This document shows positions 8,945 to 17,616 of a stretch of 48,684 nucleotides of DNA, one piece after another. Position 1 is the stretch's first letter. The number at the start of each line of letters is the position of its first letter. A program made the translations under genes and the position numbers. The notes under the pieces are model-generated. The model had not been told where the DNA came from. It saw only the letters and a list, made by a program, of their open reading frames with translations, and ran no database searches. The DNA is from JANXQE01 sp035651635 (GTDB taxonomy: Bacteria > Verrucomicrobiota > Verrucomicrobiia > Limisphaerales > UBA8199): assembly GCA_035651635.1 (NCBI GenBank), contig DASRFK010000001.1, positions 1-48,684 on the forward strand, read 5' to 3'.

Positions 8945-9946
8945 TCAATCTCTCCCCGGGTGCAGAGTGGGTTGGTGGAAAAATCTGCGCAGGTAAAGCA
9001 GATAGGCGAGAGGCGGGAGAAAGCCGAGCGCCGAAAAGGCTACCATCACATTATTGTCGAAGATATTATAGCTCTGCAGTTGCTTGATTTGCGCCTCGGG
9101 ATAGCCCATTTGGCGGTACATTTCCCAGAGATCCACGTGAGCCAAGGTGAGTGTGTTGGACAACCCGAAGAGTAACATCAAGACCAGGGTCAGCCACCAA
9201 CTCGCCGGCTCGAGGCGGTAAAGGGCGCGCGCGAGATAAAAGAACATCGCCGCAATGCACAAGTAAAACAGCGAGCCGGGAATTCCAGAGATGAGGGTTC
9301 CAAAGAAGGGCGCGACACCGTGGTATGCCGCTGGCATGAGCACGAGGAACGCTCCTGCAAACACCAACCACATGCTCAGGCCCAACACCGGCAGAGGACA
9401 ACGGTCAGTCCAGTGGAGCCCGGGGTCACGCGCCTCGCAAGTGGATCGCACGTCCTGCCGTCGATAGAAGAGCACGAGTGCCAATGGGATCAGAACGAAC
9501 AGCACCACCATGAATGCGATGACAAAAAGCGTAATGATGAGCCTGGCTGATGCGTTGAGATTCGGCGCGCCGGGGCCCTGAGAAAGCGCCCGAGGAATCA
9601 CAAACGCGTCGATGATCACCGCCAGGCTCCCCATTACCAACCAGCTCCAGCCAAGAATCAGGCAAAAGGCCCGCGCCCAACGGCGAGCGCGAATTGAGCC
9701 GATGCCGACGGTCAGAAGCATGGCCGCGATCAATCCGTAGGCAGCCGCCGGAGCCAGCACGAAGCGGTATTGGACGGGGCTGGAAGTCATGCGCGCGCTC
9801 ATTGCCTGGCCAAAGAAGAGCAGGGGAATCAAGAGCGCACAGATGGCGCCTCCTAGAATCTCGAAGATGCCGAAGACAAGCAGGCCGGTACTGCGATCCT
9901 TGAAAGGTGACGAGTAGCTAACGCCTGGTTGCCCCGCAGACTCCAT
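8945..9946 (-). CDS. Polytopic membrane protein, about eight TM helices
   Basis: A 333-residue integral membrane protein of unknown function. Hydrophobic segments sit at about 22-45, 63-84, 92-115, 135-160, 185-207, 217-240, 248-270 and 298-318. The helix 2-3 loop is Arg-rich (SIRARRWAR), placing it on the cytosolic side by the positive-inside rule. The loop at about 270-297 is polar and aromatic (WEMYRQMGYPEAQIKQLQSY). No transport or enzyme motif is visible. It appears to head a three-gene operon with 8140-8913 and 5976-7763. Confidence 0.72.
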   Translation of the reverse strand: MESAGQPGVSYSSPFKDRSTGLLVFGIFEILGGAICALLIPLLFFGQAMSARMTSSPVQYRFVLAPAAAYGLIAAMLLTVGIGSIRARRWARAFCLILGWSWLVMGSLAVIIDAFVIPRALSQGPGAPNLNASARLIITLFVIAFMVVLFVLIPLALVLFYRRQDVRSTCEARDPGLHWTDRCPLPVLGLSMWLVFAGAFLVLMPAAYHGVAPFFGTLISGIPGSLFYLCIAAMFFYLARALYRLEPASWWLTLVLMLLFGLSNTLTLAHVDLWEMYRQMGYPEAQIKQLQSYNIFDNNVMVAFSALGFLPPLAYLLYLRRFFHQPTLHPGRD

Positions 9947-10156
9947 GGGGAATAGTGAGGACGCGCCGCGAGGAATGTCAAGATGTCGATTTCCGGACGC
10001 AATGCGGCGGTCCTAGAAAAGTGTTCCCACGAAACTCAGGGTGAGAGGATAGGACAAATAGGACGGGATATGACCGATAGCGGAGTCGGGTGGCAGGCGC
10101 GATCGTTTCGATCGCTCAGGCAACCGCGTCGGCGGCTGAGCGCGCGTTTTTCGAGA

Positions 10157-10633
10157 CTAATCTACGTCGGCCGCCAGGGTGTGGGCGCGGGTTTGGGCTT
10201 CCTGATAGCTGTGCAGGAAAATGGTATTATCGGCGACAGCTTTTTCGATGAGCTGTTTGAGGAGGAACAATTCGGAGCTGTTGATTACGGCGTGGACGCT
10301 CTGCTGGAAGGCCTGCATGGGGGTGAAGGTCTGGAATGAATCACCGAAGAGGATGACGGTGGCGGCGCGGCGCTGGTTCATGGGCATGCTCTGGAGCGCC
10401 TGCAAGGTAAGATTTTCGCCGATATTGTTGGCGGCGAAAAGTTCTTCCACGATGACGACCTGGTAGCGCACCTGGCTGAAGCGAATCAGGAAATCGCTGT
10501 GGGTGGCTGCGGTATGAACTTTATAGCCCAGCTCGGTCAGAGCGGCCTTGGCGGCGTCCAGCCATTCCGGGGTCGAGAAAGCCAGCAGGGCCGGCTTATC
10601 GGTGGCGCTGATGAAATCGAACTTATTAGACAT
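10157..10633 (-). CDS. Degenerate receiver-like protein of the pilT operon
   Basis: A 158-residue protein with a response-regulator-like alternation of strands and helices: LLAFSTPEWLDAAKAALTELGY resembles beta1-alpha1, and YQVVIVEELFA sits where the phospho-acceptor Asp would be. It lacks the acidic pair after beta1 and an Asp at the end of beta3 (Glu-Glu instead), so phosphorylation is unlikely. It starts 3 bp after the stop of the second pilT-like gene and is last in the operon. A role as a non-phosphorylatable adaptor for pilus retraction is inferred from context; it could also be an unrelated Rossmann-like fold. Confidence 0.65.
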   Translation of the reverse strand: MSNKFDFISATDKPALLAFSTPEWLDAAKAALTELGYKVHTAATHSDFLIRFSQVRYQVVIVEELFAANNIGENLTLQALQSMPMNQRRAATVILFGDSFQTFTPMQAFQQSVHAVINSSELFLLKQLIEKAVADNTIFLHSYQEAQTRAHTLAADVD

Positions 10634-10636
10634 AGG

Positions 10637-11842
10637 CTATTTGAGCTTCAAGGTGGTGGGAATGGGCGGGGGCGCGCCGGTTTTGGAATCGTGCCCGCTT
10701 TTCATGCGCAGCGAACTCATGTCGTGGGTGGATTCGCCGCGCGATTTGCGAAGGTTATCGATGCCACGCATGACCGGGCCGCGTTTGGTGCAATAGAGCA
10801 GGGCGACCTCTTCGCTGATCTTGCCCGTCTCATAAGCTTCCAGTACCGAATAGTCAAACGTCCGCCACCCGAACGGCTGGCTGGCTTCGATGATTTCATA
10901 GAAGCTCTTGCCTTCGCTCTCGCCCAGGCGGATGGTTTCCTGGGTTCGCAGGTTGGAACCCATAATTTCGAGCAGGGCATGGCGGCCGCCTTCGAGCCGG
11001 GGCACCAGCCGTTGGCTGATAACCCAGCGCAGCGTGTCCGCCAGGCGGGCGCGGATCTGCTCCTGCTCGTCCGGTTCGAATAGACCGAGAATACGGTTGA
11101 TGGTCTGACCGGCGTCAATCGTGTGAAGGGTGCTGAGCACTAGATGGCCGGTTTCAGCGGCACTGAGGGCAATTTTAACCGTCTCGCGATCGCGCATTTC
11201 GCCGACGAGCACGATTTTGGGCGCCTGACGCAAGGCGGCGCGCAAGCCGTTTGAGAACGTATCGAAATCGGTGCCCAGCTCGCGTTGATTGAACGTGGCG
11301 CGGTCATGGGGATGGACGAACTCGACCGGGTCCTCCAGCGTGATGATATGGACCGCCTTGGTGTGGTTGATCTCATTGAGCACGGCGGCCAGGGTGGTGG
11401 ATTTGCCCGAGCCGGTGGCGCCGGTGACCAGGACGAGGCCGGTTTTTTCGCGTGGGATCTGCTTGATGATCTCAGGGAACTTGAGCGATTCGAGCGTGGG
11501 AATGACGGTGTTGAGTTTGCGCAGAACGATCGAATAGTTGCCACGCTGCGAGAAAATGTTGATACGAAACCGAGCTTTATCGGTCAGGGTGTAAGCGGTG
11601 TCGCAGGAGCCGCGCCGGAGCAAATCGACCAGGTGCCACTGATTGTCCCCAATGAGATTTAATGCGACCATCTCGGTCTGGAAGGGAGTGAGCTTTTCAA
11701 TCGGCATTTCCAGGGCCACGGGCTTGAGATCACCGAAGGACTCCACTTGCAGGGGTTTGTCCACCGTGAACAGCAGGTCGGACACCTCCGGTTGGGAGTC
11801 GAGCATGACGCTGAGGATGTAATCGAGTTCGGGGCGGCGCAT
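10637..11842 (-). CDS. PilT/PilU-type pilus retraction ATPase paralogue
   Basis: A 401-residue secretion-superfamily hexameric ATPase. It has Walker A GATGSGKST at 141-149, an Asp-box-like LEDPVEFVH, a Walker B region VLVGEMRDRETVKIAL, and the His-box GHLVLSTLHT. It lacks the AIRNLIRE motif that true PilT uses for retraction; the equivalent stretch reads LRTQETIRLGESEG. It is therefore closer to PilU or a PilT2-like paralogue, which assists PilT. The N-terminal PAS-like domain is also diverged. It lies 3 bp downstream of pilT and 3 bp upstream of the degenerate receiver, so they form one transcription unit. Confidence 0.87.
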   Translation of the reverse strand: MRRPELDYILSVMLDSQPEVSDLLFTVDKPLQVESFGDLKPVALEMPIEKLTPFQTEMVALNLIGDNQWHLVDLLRRGSCDTAYTLTDKARFRINIFSQRGNYSIVLRKLNTVIPTLESLKFPEIIKQIPREKTGLVLVTGATGSGKSTTLAAVLNEINHTKAVHIITLEDPVEFVHPHDRATFNQRELGTDFDTFSNGLRAALRQAPKIVLVGEMRDRETVKIALSAAETGHLVLSTLHTIDAGQTINRILGLFEPDEQEQIRARLADTLRWVISQRLVPRLEGGRHALLEIMGSNLRTQETIRLGESEGKSFYEIIEASQPFGWRTFDYSVLEAYETGKISEEVALLYCTKRGPVMRGIDNLRKSRGESTHDMSSLRMKSGHDSKTGAPPPIPTTLKLK

Positions 11843-11845
11843 AGG

Positions 11846-12943
11846 TTAGTTGGTTTCGTCATCTTCCGGCGGGTGTGGCAGGAAGGACCGAAATTTCTTT
11901 TTGTCGATGGCTTTGTCGTAGGCTTCCTCGGGGGAGATGCGTTTCATGCGCAGATGCTCCATAATGGCGTCATCGAGGGGCTGGTTGCCGAGTTTCTTGC
12001 CGACCTGGATCATACCGGGGATCTGGTGGGTCTTGCCTTCGCGCACTAGGTTGGCGATAGCGGTGGTGAAGACGAGAATTTCCAAGGCGGCAACGCGTCC
12101 TTTTTTATCGATGCGTTTGAAGAGGTTCTGCGCCACCACGCCTTTCAGCGCTTCGGAAAGCGTCGCGCGGATTTTGTTTTGTTGCTCTGCCGGGAAGACG
12201 TCGATGATACGGTCGACGGTCTTGGCGGCGCTGGGGGTGTGCAACGTGCCGAAAACCAGGTGACCGGTGCTGGCGGCAACCAGGGCCAACTCGATGGTCT
12301 CCAGGTCGCGCAATTCGCCCACCAGGATGATATCCGGGTCTTCGCGCAATGCGCCGCGCAAAGCCGATGCGAATGACTTGGTATGCACCCCCGTTTCCCG
12401 ATGGTTGACCAGACAGTTCTTGCTTTCGTGCACGAACTCGATCGGGTCTTCGACGGTGATTATATGGTCGCGCCGGTTCTTGTTACAATAATCCACCATC
12501 GCCGCCAGCGTAGTGGATTTGCCGGAGCCGGTTGGGCCCGTTACCACGACCAGGCCGCGGTGGAGCATGGCGAACTTCTTGAGCACCGCTGGAAGCGGCG
12601 CGTCAAACTTCTCGAAATCCTCAAACGAGAGCACTTTGCTGGGAATCTGGCGAAACACAGCCGCAATGCCGTACTTCTGGTTGAAGAAGTTGGCGCGGAA
12701 ACGTGAAATGTTGGGGATTTCGTAACCGAAATCGACGTCCCCGGTTTCTTCAAAGATCTTGATTTTGTATTCGGGGGCGATTTCATAGAGCATCTTCTTG
12801 AGCTCGTCGTTTTCCAGGGGCGGATGGTCCACGCGCTGGAGTTCGCCATTGATGCGCAACATGGGATTGTTGCCGGAGGAAAGGTGCAGGTCGGAAGCCT
12901 TTTGCTCGAACATCAGGTTAAAGAATGCGTCGATCTTGGCCAT
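11846..12943 (-). CDS. pilT: Type IV pilus retraction ATPase PilT
   Basis: A 365-residue hexameric ATPase that depolymerises type IV pili at the inner-membrane base, powering twitching motility and DNA uptake. It begins with the usual PilT N-terminus MAKIDAFF...KASDLHLSSG. Walker A is GPTGSGKST (136-144), followed by TVEDPIEFVH, VGELRDLETI and GHLVFGTLHT. The C-terminal AIRNLIRE-type motif is present as AIANLVREGKTHQIP. An upstream extension to 13066 is open but would run into the divergent methyltransferase gene, so ATG 12943 is preferred. It is the first gene of a three-gene operon. Confidence 0.93.
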   Translation of the reverse strand: MAKIDAFFNLMFEQKASDLHLSSGNNPMLRINGELQRVDHPPLENDELKKMLYEIAPEYKIKIFEETGDVDFGYEIPNISRFRANFFNQKYGIAAVFRQIPSKVLSFEDFEKFDAPLPAVLKKFAMLHRGLVVVTGPTGSGKSTTLAAMVDYCNKNRRDHIITVEDPIEFVHESKNCLVNHRETGVHTKSFASALRGALREDPDIILVGELRDLETIELALVAASTGHLVFGTLHTPSAAKTVDRIIDVFPAEQQNKIRATLSEALKGVVAQNLFKRIDKKGRVAALEILVFTTAIANLVREGKTHQIPGMIQVGKKLGNQPLDDAIMEHLRMKRISPEEAYDKAIDKKKFRSFLPHPPEDDETN

Positions 12944-12995
12944 ATGTTTTGTACAATCGGCCAGATAGTAGCTAAATCCGCACCAGACTTGGCCG

Positions 12996-14144
12996 TTGAA
13001 CCCGCTGACTGAAAAAATCGCCTCAGAAATACGGAATTGCGGACCGATTTCCTTCGCGCGTTTCATGGAGCTGGCCTTGTATTGTCCAGTTTATGGATAT
13101 TATGAAAAGGAAGGGGACACCCCGGGCCGGCAAGGGGATTACTTCACTAGCGTGAGTGTCGGGCCCTTATTTGGCGAACTGCTGGCCCTGCGGTTCGCTC
13201 GATGGCTGGAGGAAATGCCTGGCCAGAACGTCGGTGGTCCGCTGGAGTTTCAGATCGTGGAAGCGGCGGCCCATGATGGCCGCCTGGCCAAGGATATCCT
13301 GCGTTGGTTGCAAGTGCACCGGGGAGATACGTTTCAAAAGATTGTTTATTGGATTGTCGAACCGTCCGAAAGGCGGCGGCAATGGCAGCGGCACTCGCTG
13401 GCCGAGTTTGCCGGCAAAGTGCGTTGGGTCCACCGCTTGAGCGAACTTAGCTCGGGCGGCAAGCGCGCGGTTGAGAGTCGCACCGGCGCCAAAGGGTCGA
13501 GCGGCGTGCGTGGCGTGATCTTTTCCAATGAGTTATTGGACGCCATGCCGGCACATCGGTTCAGTTGGGATGCCGCGAAGGCCAAATGGTTCGAGTGGGG
13601 TGTTGACTGGGATGCCGCGGGTTTCCGGTGGACGCCCCTGCCGGGTGCTCCGGAGAAGGCTGTGCAGGTGCCTGGTTGGCCGGAAGCCATCCTTCGGCAT
13701 TTGCCGGATGGGTTCACAACCGAGACATGTCCGGCCGCGAACCAATGGTGGGCTGAAGCGGCCGCTATCCTCGAAGCCGGCAAGTTAATAACCTTCGATT
13801 ATGGCTTGACTGACGAGGAGTACCTCGCGCCGGAGCGGCGGGAAGGAACAGTGCGCGCTTATCGTCGGCATCAAGTCGCGGCAAACGTGCTCGCCGACCC
13901 CGGGGACCAGGACCTGACGGCGCACGTGAATTTTTCGGCGTTGTCTCAGGTCGGCGAAGGCGCGGGGTTGCGAACCGAGCTGTTGTGCAGCCAGGAGGAG
14001 TTTCTTATGGGGATTGCAACGCCGGTTTTTCGCGGTGAAGAATTGTTTGGGGAATGGACGCAGGAACGGACAGCCCAATTTCAAACCCTGACGCATCCCG
14101 GGCACCTGGGCAGGGTCTTTCGGGTGCTGGTTCAGTCGCGGTAA
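12996..14144 (+). CDS. MidA/NDUFAF7-family SAM-dependent methyltransferase
   Basis: A 382-residue protein of the DUF185/MidA family. The mitochondrial homologue NDUFAF7 methylates an arginine of complex I; the bacterial target is not established. The family N-terminus is plain (IRNCGPISFARFMELALYCPVYGYY region, residues 12-36), followed by a glycine-rich SAM-binding part and the conserved FSNELLDAMPAHR motif. The first codon is TTG at 12996, because no ATG precedes the conserved N-terminus. It is divergent from pilT with only 52 bp between the two starts. Confidence 0.85.
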   Translation: MNPLTEKIASEIRNCGPISFARFMELALYCPVYGYYEKEGDTPGRQGDYFTSVSVGPLFGELLALRFARWLEEMPGQNVGGPLEFQIVEAAAHDGRLAKDILRWLQVHRGDTFQKIVYWIVEPSERRRQWQRHSLAEFAGKVRWVHRLSELSSGGKRAVESRTGAKGSSGVRGVIFSNELLDAMPAHRFSWDAAKAKWFEWGVDWDAAGFRWTPLPGAPEKAVQVPGWPEAILRHLPDGFTTETCPAANQWWAEAAAILEAGKLITFDYGLTDEEYLAPERREGTVRAYRRHQVAANVLADPGDQDLTAHVNFSALSQVGEGAGLRTELLCSQEEFLMGIATPVFRGEELFGEWTQERTAQFQTLTHPGHLGRVFRVLVQSR

Positions 14145-14263
14145 GATGCAGCGCGCCGTTGGCGCTTGAAGAAGCATTGGCGGCGTTTTTTTCCCTAGGC
14201 CTCCGGGCCAGGCTGGTATGAAGGGCGCCGTTGGGGCCCAAACTTCCGAGACTGGCTCTACTC

Positions 14264-15055
14264 CTAGCTTTGATCAGCCTTCGTCCCTGCGGACAAGGAT
14301 GTCCGCGCGCCCGCCTGCAGTTCGTAATTAATAACCGACAGGCAATAAATGGCCGCGGTGTCCGTCCGCAGGACCAGCGGGCCGAGAGTGATTGGCTGCG
14401 CGCCGTCAGACTGGAGTGCGGCAAGTTCTTCCGGGGTCAAGTCCCCTTCCGGGCCGACGCAAACCGAAACGGATTTGGGTTCACTGCCGTTTGCCAGCTT
14501 GAATTCCTCGAAGCAAGTCCTCGGGTGTCTGGCCCCGGGTGCCAATGAGCCAACCAGAGGCAAATCTGTATTGTGCTGTTCGGCGGCGAACTGTTCGAGG
14601 CTGGCTGGTGGCTCGACGTGTGGGAGCCAGGCTGAACCGCATTGCTTTATGGCTTCGATGGCGGCCAACCGCCACTTCGCCAGCTTGCGCGCCTGGTCTG
14701 CTGGATCGAGTTTTCCAATGGTTCGCTCGGTCAATAGCGGCACAATCCTCGCGACGCCCAGCTCGGTGGCTTTTTCAATGATCTCCTCGAATTTCTTGCC
14801 CTTGGGCACAGCTTGACCGAGGGTGATCCGGCAAGCCAGGGGAGGTGCGATCCGGCGTTGGAGCACCTTCAGCTCGACTTGGTCGCGTCCGATGCCCGCG
14901 ATCTCGCATTCCAGTGTTTGGCCTTCACCGTCAAGAACGACAACAGAGTCGCCACGGCGCAGCCGCAAGACGTGTTGCGCGTGATGGGCCTCACGGGGCG
15001 TCAGCCAGAGAACCGGTGCCCGGCAATCCGCCGGCGGAAGGTAAAACCGGTGCAT
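14264..15055 (-). CDS. rsmE: 16S rRNA (uracil-1498-N3)-methyltransferase RsmE
   Basis: A 263-residue SPOUT-class methyltransferase that modifies U1498 of 16S rRNA. It has an N-terminal PUA-like domain (MHRFYLPPA start, then HHAQHVLRLRRGD). The C-terminal knotted SAM-binding motifs are GPEGDLTPEE and LGPLVLRTDTA. ATG 15055 was chosen over an upstream TTG (15088) because the family begins with the MHRFY-like strand, and this start sits 4 bp after the dnaJ stop. It is third in grpE-dnaJ-rsmE, a common bacterial order. Confidence 0.93.
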   Translation of the reverse strand: MHRFYLPPADCRAPVLWLTPREAHHAQHVLRLRRGDSVVVLDGEGQTLECEIAGIGRDQVELKVLQRRIAPPLACRITLGQAVPKGKKFEEIIEKATELGVARIVPLLTERTIGKLDPADQARKLAKWRLAAIEAIKQCGSAWLPHVEPPASLEQFAAEQHNTDLPLVGSLAPGARHPRTCFEEFKLANGSEPKSVSVCVGPEGDLTPEELAALQSDGAQPITLGPLVLRTDTAAIYCLSVINYELQAGARTSLSAGTKADQS

Positions 15056-15059
15056 CGCC

Positions 15060-16187
15060 TCATTGGAAGAGCTTTTTTGCTTTCTCAAAGAACCCCTGGC
15101 TCAAAGGGCTTTCTTTGCCGTTGCATAATGCGGCAAACTCCTCGAGTTTGGTTTTTTGGGCGGCGGTCAACTGGGAAGGCACTTCAACGGTGACCCGCAC
15201 GTGCAGATCGCCATGGCCGTAGCCCTGGATGTTCTTCACGCCTTTGCCTTTGAGCCGGAACATGGTTCCCGGCTGAGTGCCGGGCGGTACCTTGATGGAG
15301 GTCTTGCCATCCAGCGTGGGCACATCCACCTCGGCCCCCAAAGCAGCCTGGACAAAGCTCACCGGCACTTCACAGAGCAGATCATCTCCGTCGCGCTGAA
15401 AGATTTCGTGCGCTTTGACGTGCAGGACGACGTAAAGGTCCCCGGAAGGTCCACCGCGCCAGCCGGCTTCGCCGTTGCCGGCCGAGCGCAAGCGCGAGCC
15501 GGAATCGACTCCGGCGGGAATGCGGAGCTTGATTTTGGAGGTTTTCTCCAAACGTCCATTGCCGCGGCAGCTTTTGCAGGGCTTATCAATGATTCGGCCG
15601 GCGCCCTGGCAATGTGGGCAAGTCTGCGCAATGCTGAAGATCCCCCGAGAAGTGATGACTTGGCCTCGGCCACCACAGGTCGGACAATTGCGAGCCTTGG
15701 AGCCCGTCTCGGCGCCTGTGCCGTGGCACTCCTCGCAGCGTTCAGGCTTGGTAACGGTGATTTCCTTTTCGCATCCGTGTGCCGCCTCTTCGAAAGAGAT
15801 TTCCATATCGTAGCGCAAGTCGTCACCGCGCTGCGATTGGCTGGGATCCCGTTGCGCGCCGCCGAAGAGATCCTCGAAAATACTGCCGCCGCCAAAGACC
15901 TCGCGAAACACCTCGAAAGGATCGTGAAAGCCGCCGCCCCGAGCAAAGCCGCCGGCTCTTCGGTCAAAAGCGGCATGTCCATATTGGTCGTAGGCCGCGC
16001 GTTTCTGCGGGTCACTCAAGACCTCATAAGCCTCACCGAGTTCTTTAAAATTCTCTTCGGCAACTTTGTCGCCTGGATTCTTATCGGGGTGAAACTTGAC
16101 CGCCAGTCGGCGGTAAGCCTTCTTGATTTCCTCTTCGGATACGCCCTTCTCCAGACCGAGCACGGCGTAATAGTCGCGTTTGGCCAT
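15060..16187 (-). CDS. dnaJ: Molecular chaperone DnaJ (Hsp40)
   Basis: A 375-residue full-length type I J-protein that delivers unfolded clients to DnaK and stimulates its ATPase. The J-domain has HPD at 33-35. A Gly/Phe-rich linker (about 75-110) is followed by four CxxCxGxG zinc motifs: CEECHGTG (151), CPTCGGRG (168), CPHCQGAG (190) and CKSCRGNG (204). The two beta-sandwich client domains then follow. It lies 5 bp after grpE. The DnaK gene is not in the window, and no CIRCE element was seen upstream of grpE. Confidence 0.97.
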   Translation of the reverse strand: MAKRDYYAVLGLEKGVSEEEIKKAYRRLAVKFHPDKNPGDKVAEENFKELGEAYEVLSDPQKRAAYDQYGHAAFDRRAGGFARGGGFHDPFEVFREVFGGGSIFEDLFGGAQRDPSQSQRGDDLRYDMEISFEEAAHGCEKEITVTKPERCEECHGTGAETGSKARNCPTCGGRGQVITSRGIFSIAQTCPHCQGAGRIIDKPCKSCRGNGRLEKTSKIKLRIPAGVDSGSRLRSAGNGEAGWRGGPSGDLYVVLHVKAHEIFQRDGDDLLCEVPVSFVQAALGAEVDVPTLDGKTSIKVPPGTQPGTMFRLKGKGVKNIQGYGHGDLHVRVTVEVPSQLTAAQKTKLEEFAALCNGKESPLSQGFFEKAKKLFQ

Positions 16188-16192
16188 GGAAA

Positions 16193-16762
16193 TCAGGCAG
16201 TCGGGCTCTTGGAAACGATCACCGTGGCCGGGCGCAGCAAGCGCTCCCGCAGCTTGTAACCGCGGCGCAGTTGTTGGACGACCTGGCCTTCGGGCACCTC
16301 GGCGCTTTCCTGTTGGGATACAGCCTGGTGCAGGTTGGGATCGAAAGGTTTGCCGCTGGCTTCCACTTCTTCCAGGCCGGCCTCGGTCAATGCACTTTTG
16401 AGCTGCTGGTAAACCATGCTAATGCCGGTTTTAAGCGATTGCGCCGCCTCGCCCTGGGTATTTTGAGCGGCATTAAGGGCCATATCGAAACTGTCGAGCA
16501 CCGGCACCAGTTTCTCCAAAAGATTCTCGTTGGCAAAGCGAATGGCGTCCTGCTTTTCCCGGGTGGCGCGCTTCTTGTAATTGTCAAAGTCGGCGGTGGC
16601 GCGCAGCAGCCGGTCCCAATGGTCGTCAGCCTTGGCGGCCCGTTGTTTGAGTTCGTCCAACTGTTCGGGCGTGAGTGTGGCCGCCTCGACAGGAACCAAC
16701 GGCTCGGGCTCCTGCCCGTCCCCAGCCGCTCCGTTTTGTAATTCAACTTCAGTTTCTTTCAT
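16193..16762 (-). CDS. grpE: Nucleotide exchange factor GrpE
   Basis: A 189-residue DnaK nucleotide exchange factor. The N-terminus is acidic and disordered. A long coiled-coil helix follows (about 34-95, including RATADFDNYKKRATREK, the typical GrpE signature). The C-terminal beta-wing ends with GYKLRERLLRPATVIVSK, also diagnostic. It is the first gene of grpE-dnaJ-rsmE. I see no HrcA-type CIRCE inverted repeat within 280 bp upstream, so heat-shock control, if any, is by another route. Confidence 0.96.
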   Translation of the reverse strand: MKETEVELQNGAAGDGQEPEPLVPVEAATLTPEQLDELKQRAAKADDHWDRLLRATADFDNYKKRATREKQDAIRFANENLLEKLVPVLDSFDMALNAAQNTQGEAAQSLKTGISMVYQQLKSALTEAGLEEVEASGKPFDPNLHQAVSQQESAEVPEGQVVQQLRRGYKLRERLLRPATVIVSKSPTA

Positions 16763-17073
16763 GGGATACCAACTCTCACGATCAGCATGTTAGACCGTAA
16801 AAATAAACGATTATCGCTGCCCGGGCAACCCAAACCAGCAACCTTCTGAAGAGGGAGCACGGTGAAAAGCGGGTCTTTTGCCATGCTGGATAAAAGGCAA
16901 CAAGGGAAACGGTTTGGGGTAAACACGGGCCGTCTGGACAAGCCCTTGTTTGCTGGAGGTTGTATGGTCTGCGAGATGGCTGAGTCGACGGCACGGCCAT
17001 TGCTAGAAAGCGGCCAGTCCGTTAGTAAAGCTGTAAATCCAAATTGCCAGAATGCCTAGCGTCGAACGCATCG
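16763..17073. other. Intergenic region between grpE and CBM48 gene
   Basis: This divergent intergenic DNA of about 310 bp must hold the grpE promoter and that of the CBM48-like gene. A short palindrome TGCCCGGGCA lies near 16818-16827 next to a GATAAT-like hexamer on the minus strand. A tRNA-Ser-like fragment near 16970-17040 does not fold as a tRNA (see rejected items). No other feature is supported. Confidence 0.4.
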
Positions 17074-17490
17074 ATGAAAAAATTTAGAAATACGCCCAAC
17101 AAACCTATCGCCGCAACTCCCGTTGCCAAACCCGAAATGCTCCAGACCCGCCCGGTTTCAACTGAACCGGCCGCCGTTCAGCCGGTCAAAATTACGCCTG
17201 TCCGATCGGTGCCGGCGAGTAAACCAAAGGTGGAAACAGTGTCATTCGAACTGGTCAGGCCGGGCGCCAAGTGCGTCTTTGTAGCCGGCTCGTTCAACGA
17301 TTGGAAACCCGAAAGCGCGCCGCTGATGCCTAAAGATAATGGGCGGTGGGTGGGGGATTTGACCATTAAACCCGGCAAGTACGAGTACCTTTTTGTAGTG
17401 GATGGCCAATGGATGCCAGACCCCAATGCCAAGGAGAGTGTACAGAATCCGTTCGGAGGCCGAAACTCCGTCATTGGAGTTTCGGGGTGA
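17074..17490 (+). CDS. Stand-alone glycogen-binding (CBM48/AMPK-type) protein
   Basis: A 138-residue protein. The first 60 residues are Pro/Val/Thr-rich and probably disordered. The C-terminal 75 residues form an early-set (E-set) carbohydrate-binding module like those of AMPK beta and glycogen branching enzyme: VFVAGSFNDWKPESAPL, then GRWVGDLTIKPGKYEYLFVV and DGQWMPDPNA. No catalytic domain follows, so it presumably tethers something to glycogen or starch-like glucan in the cytosol. ATG 17074 was preferred to TTG 17044. It is a single gene; a terminator-like hairpin lies downstream at 17771. Confidence 0.8.
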   Translation: MKKFRNTPNKPIAATPVAKPEMLQTRPVSTEPAAVQPVKITPVRSVPASKPKVETVSFELVRPGAKCVFVAGSFNDWKPESAPLMPKDNGRWVGDLTIKPGKYEYLFVVDGQWMPDPNAKESVQNPFGGRNSVIGVSG

Positions 17491-17505
17491 GGGGAGCAGG
17501 AATTC

Positions 17506-17549
17506 AACCACGGATGGACCGGATGGACACGGATTAACACGGATGAGGG
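17506..17549. repeat. CACGGAT-type dispersed intergenic repeat
   Basis: A tract built of ACCACGGATGG, GGACACGGATT and AACACGGATGAGG units just after the CBM48 gene. A related stretch in the opposite sense occurs at 36491-36518 (ATCCGTGTCCATCGGTGTTT). Such tracts are widespread noncoding repeats in Verrucomicrobia and some other phyla; their function is unknown. Confidence 0.55.
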
Positions 17550-17616
17550 AAGGAAAAGAAAGACAAGAGCATTGCTTAGCCCAAGCATTTTTAAGTTGCT
17601 CGAGTGCCCACTTCCA

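Noticed and set aside
14150..14190. Intrinsic terminator after the MidA-type gene
   Set aside because: The GCGCC/GGCGC hairpin is short and the T-run at about 14187 lies about 20 bp beyond it, so the two do not form one terminator.
16763..16900. CIRCE heat-shock operator before grpE
   Set aside because: No TTAGCACTC-N9-GAGTGCTAA-like inverted repeat is present.
16970..17040. tRNA-Ser-like sequence (GAGATGGCTGAGTCGACGGC followed by a TTGCTAG anticodon-loop look-alike)
   Set aside because: The D-arm-like part is suggestive, but the anticodon stem does not pair and there is no T-arm GGTTCAAATCC or matching acceptor stem. At most a decayed fragment.
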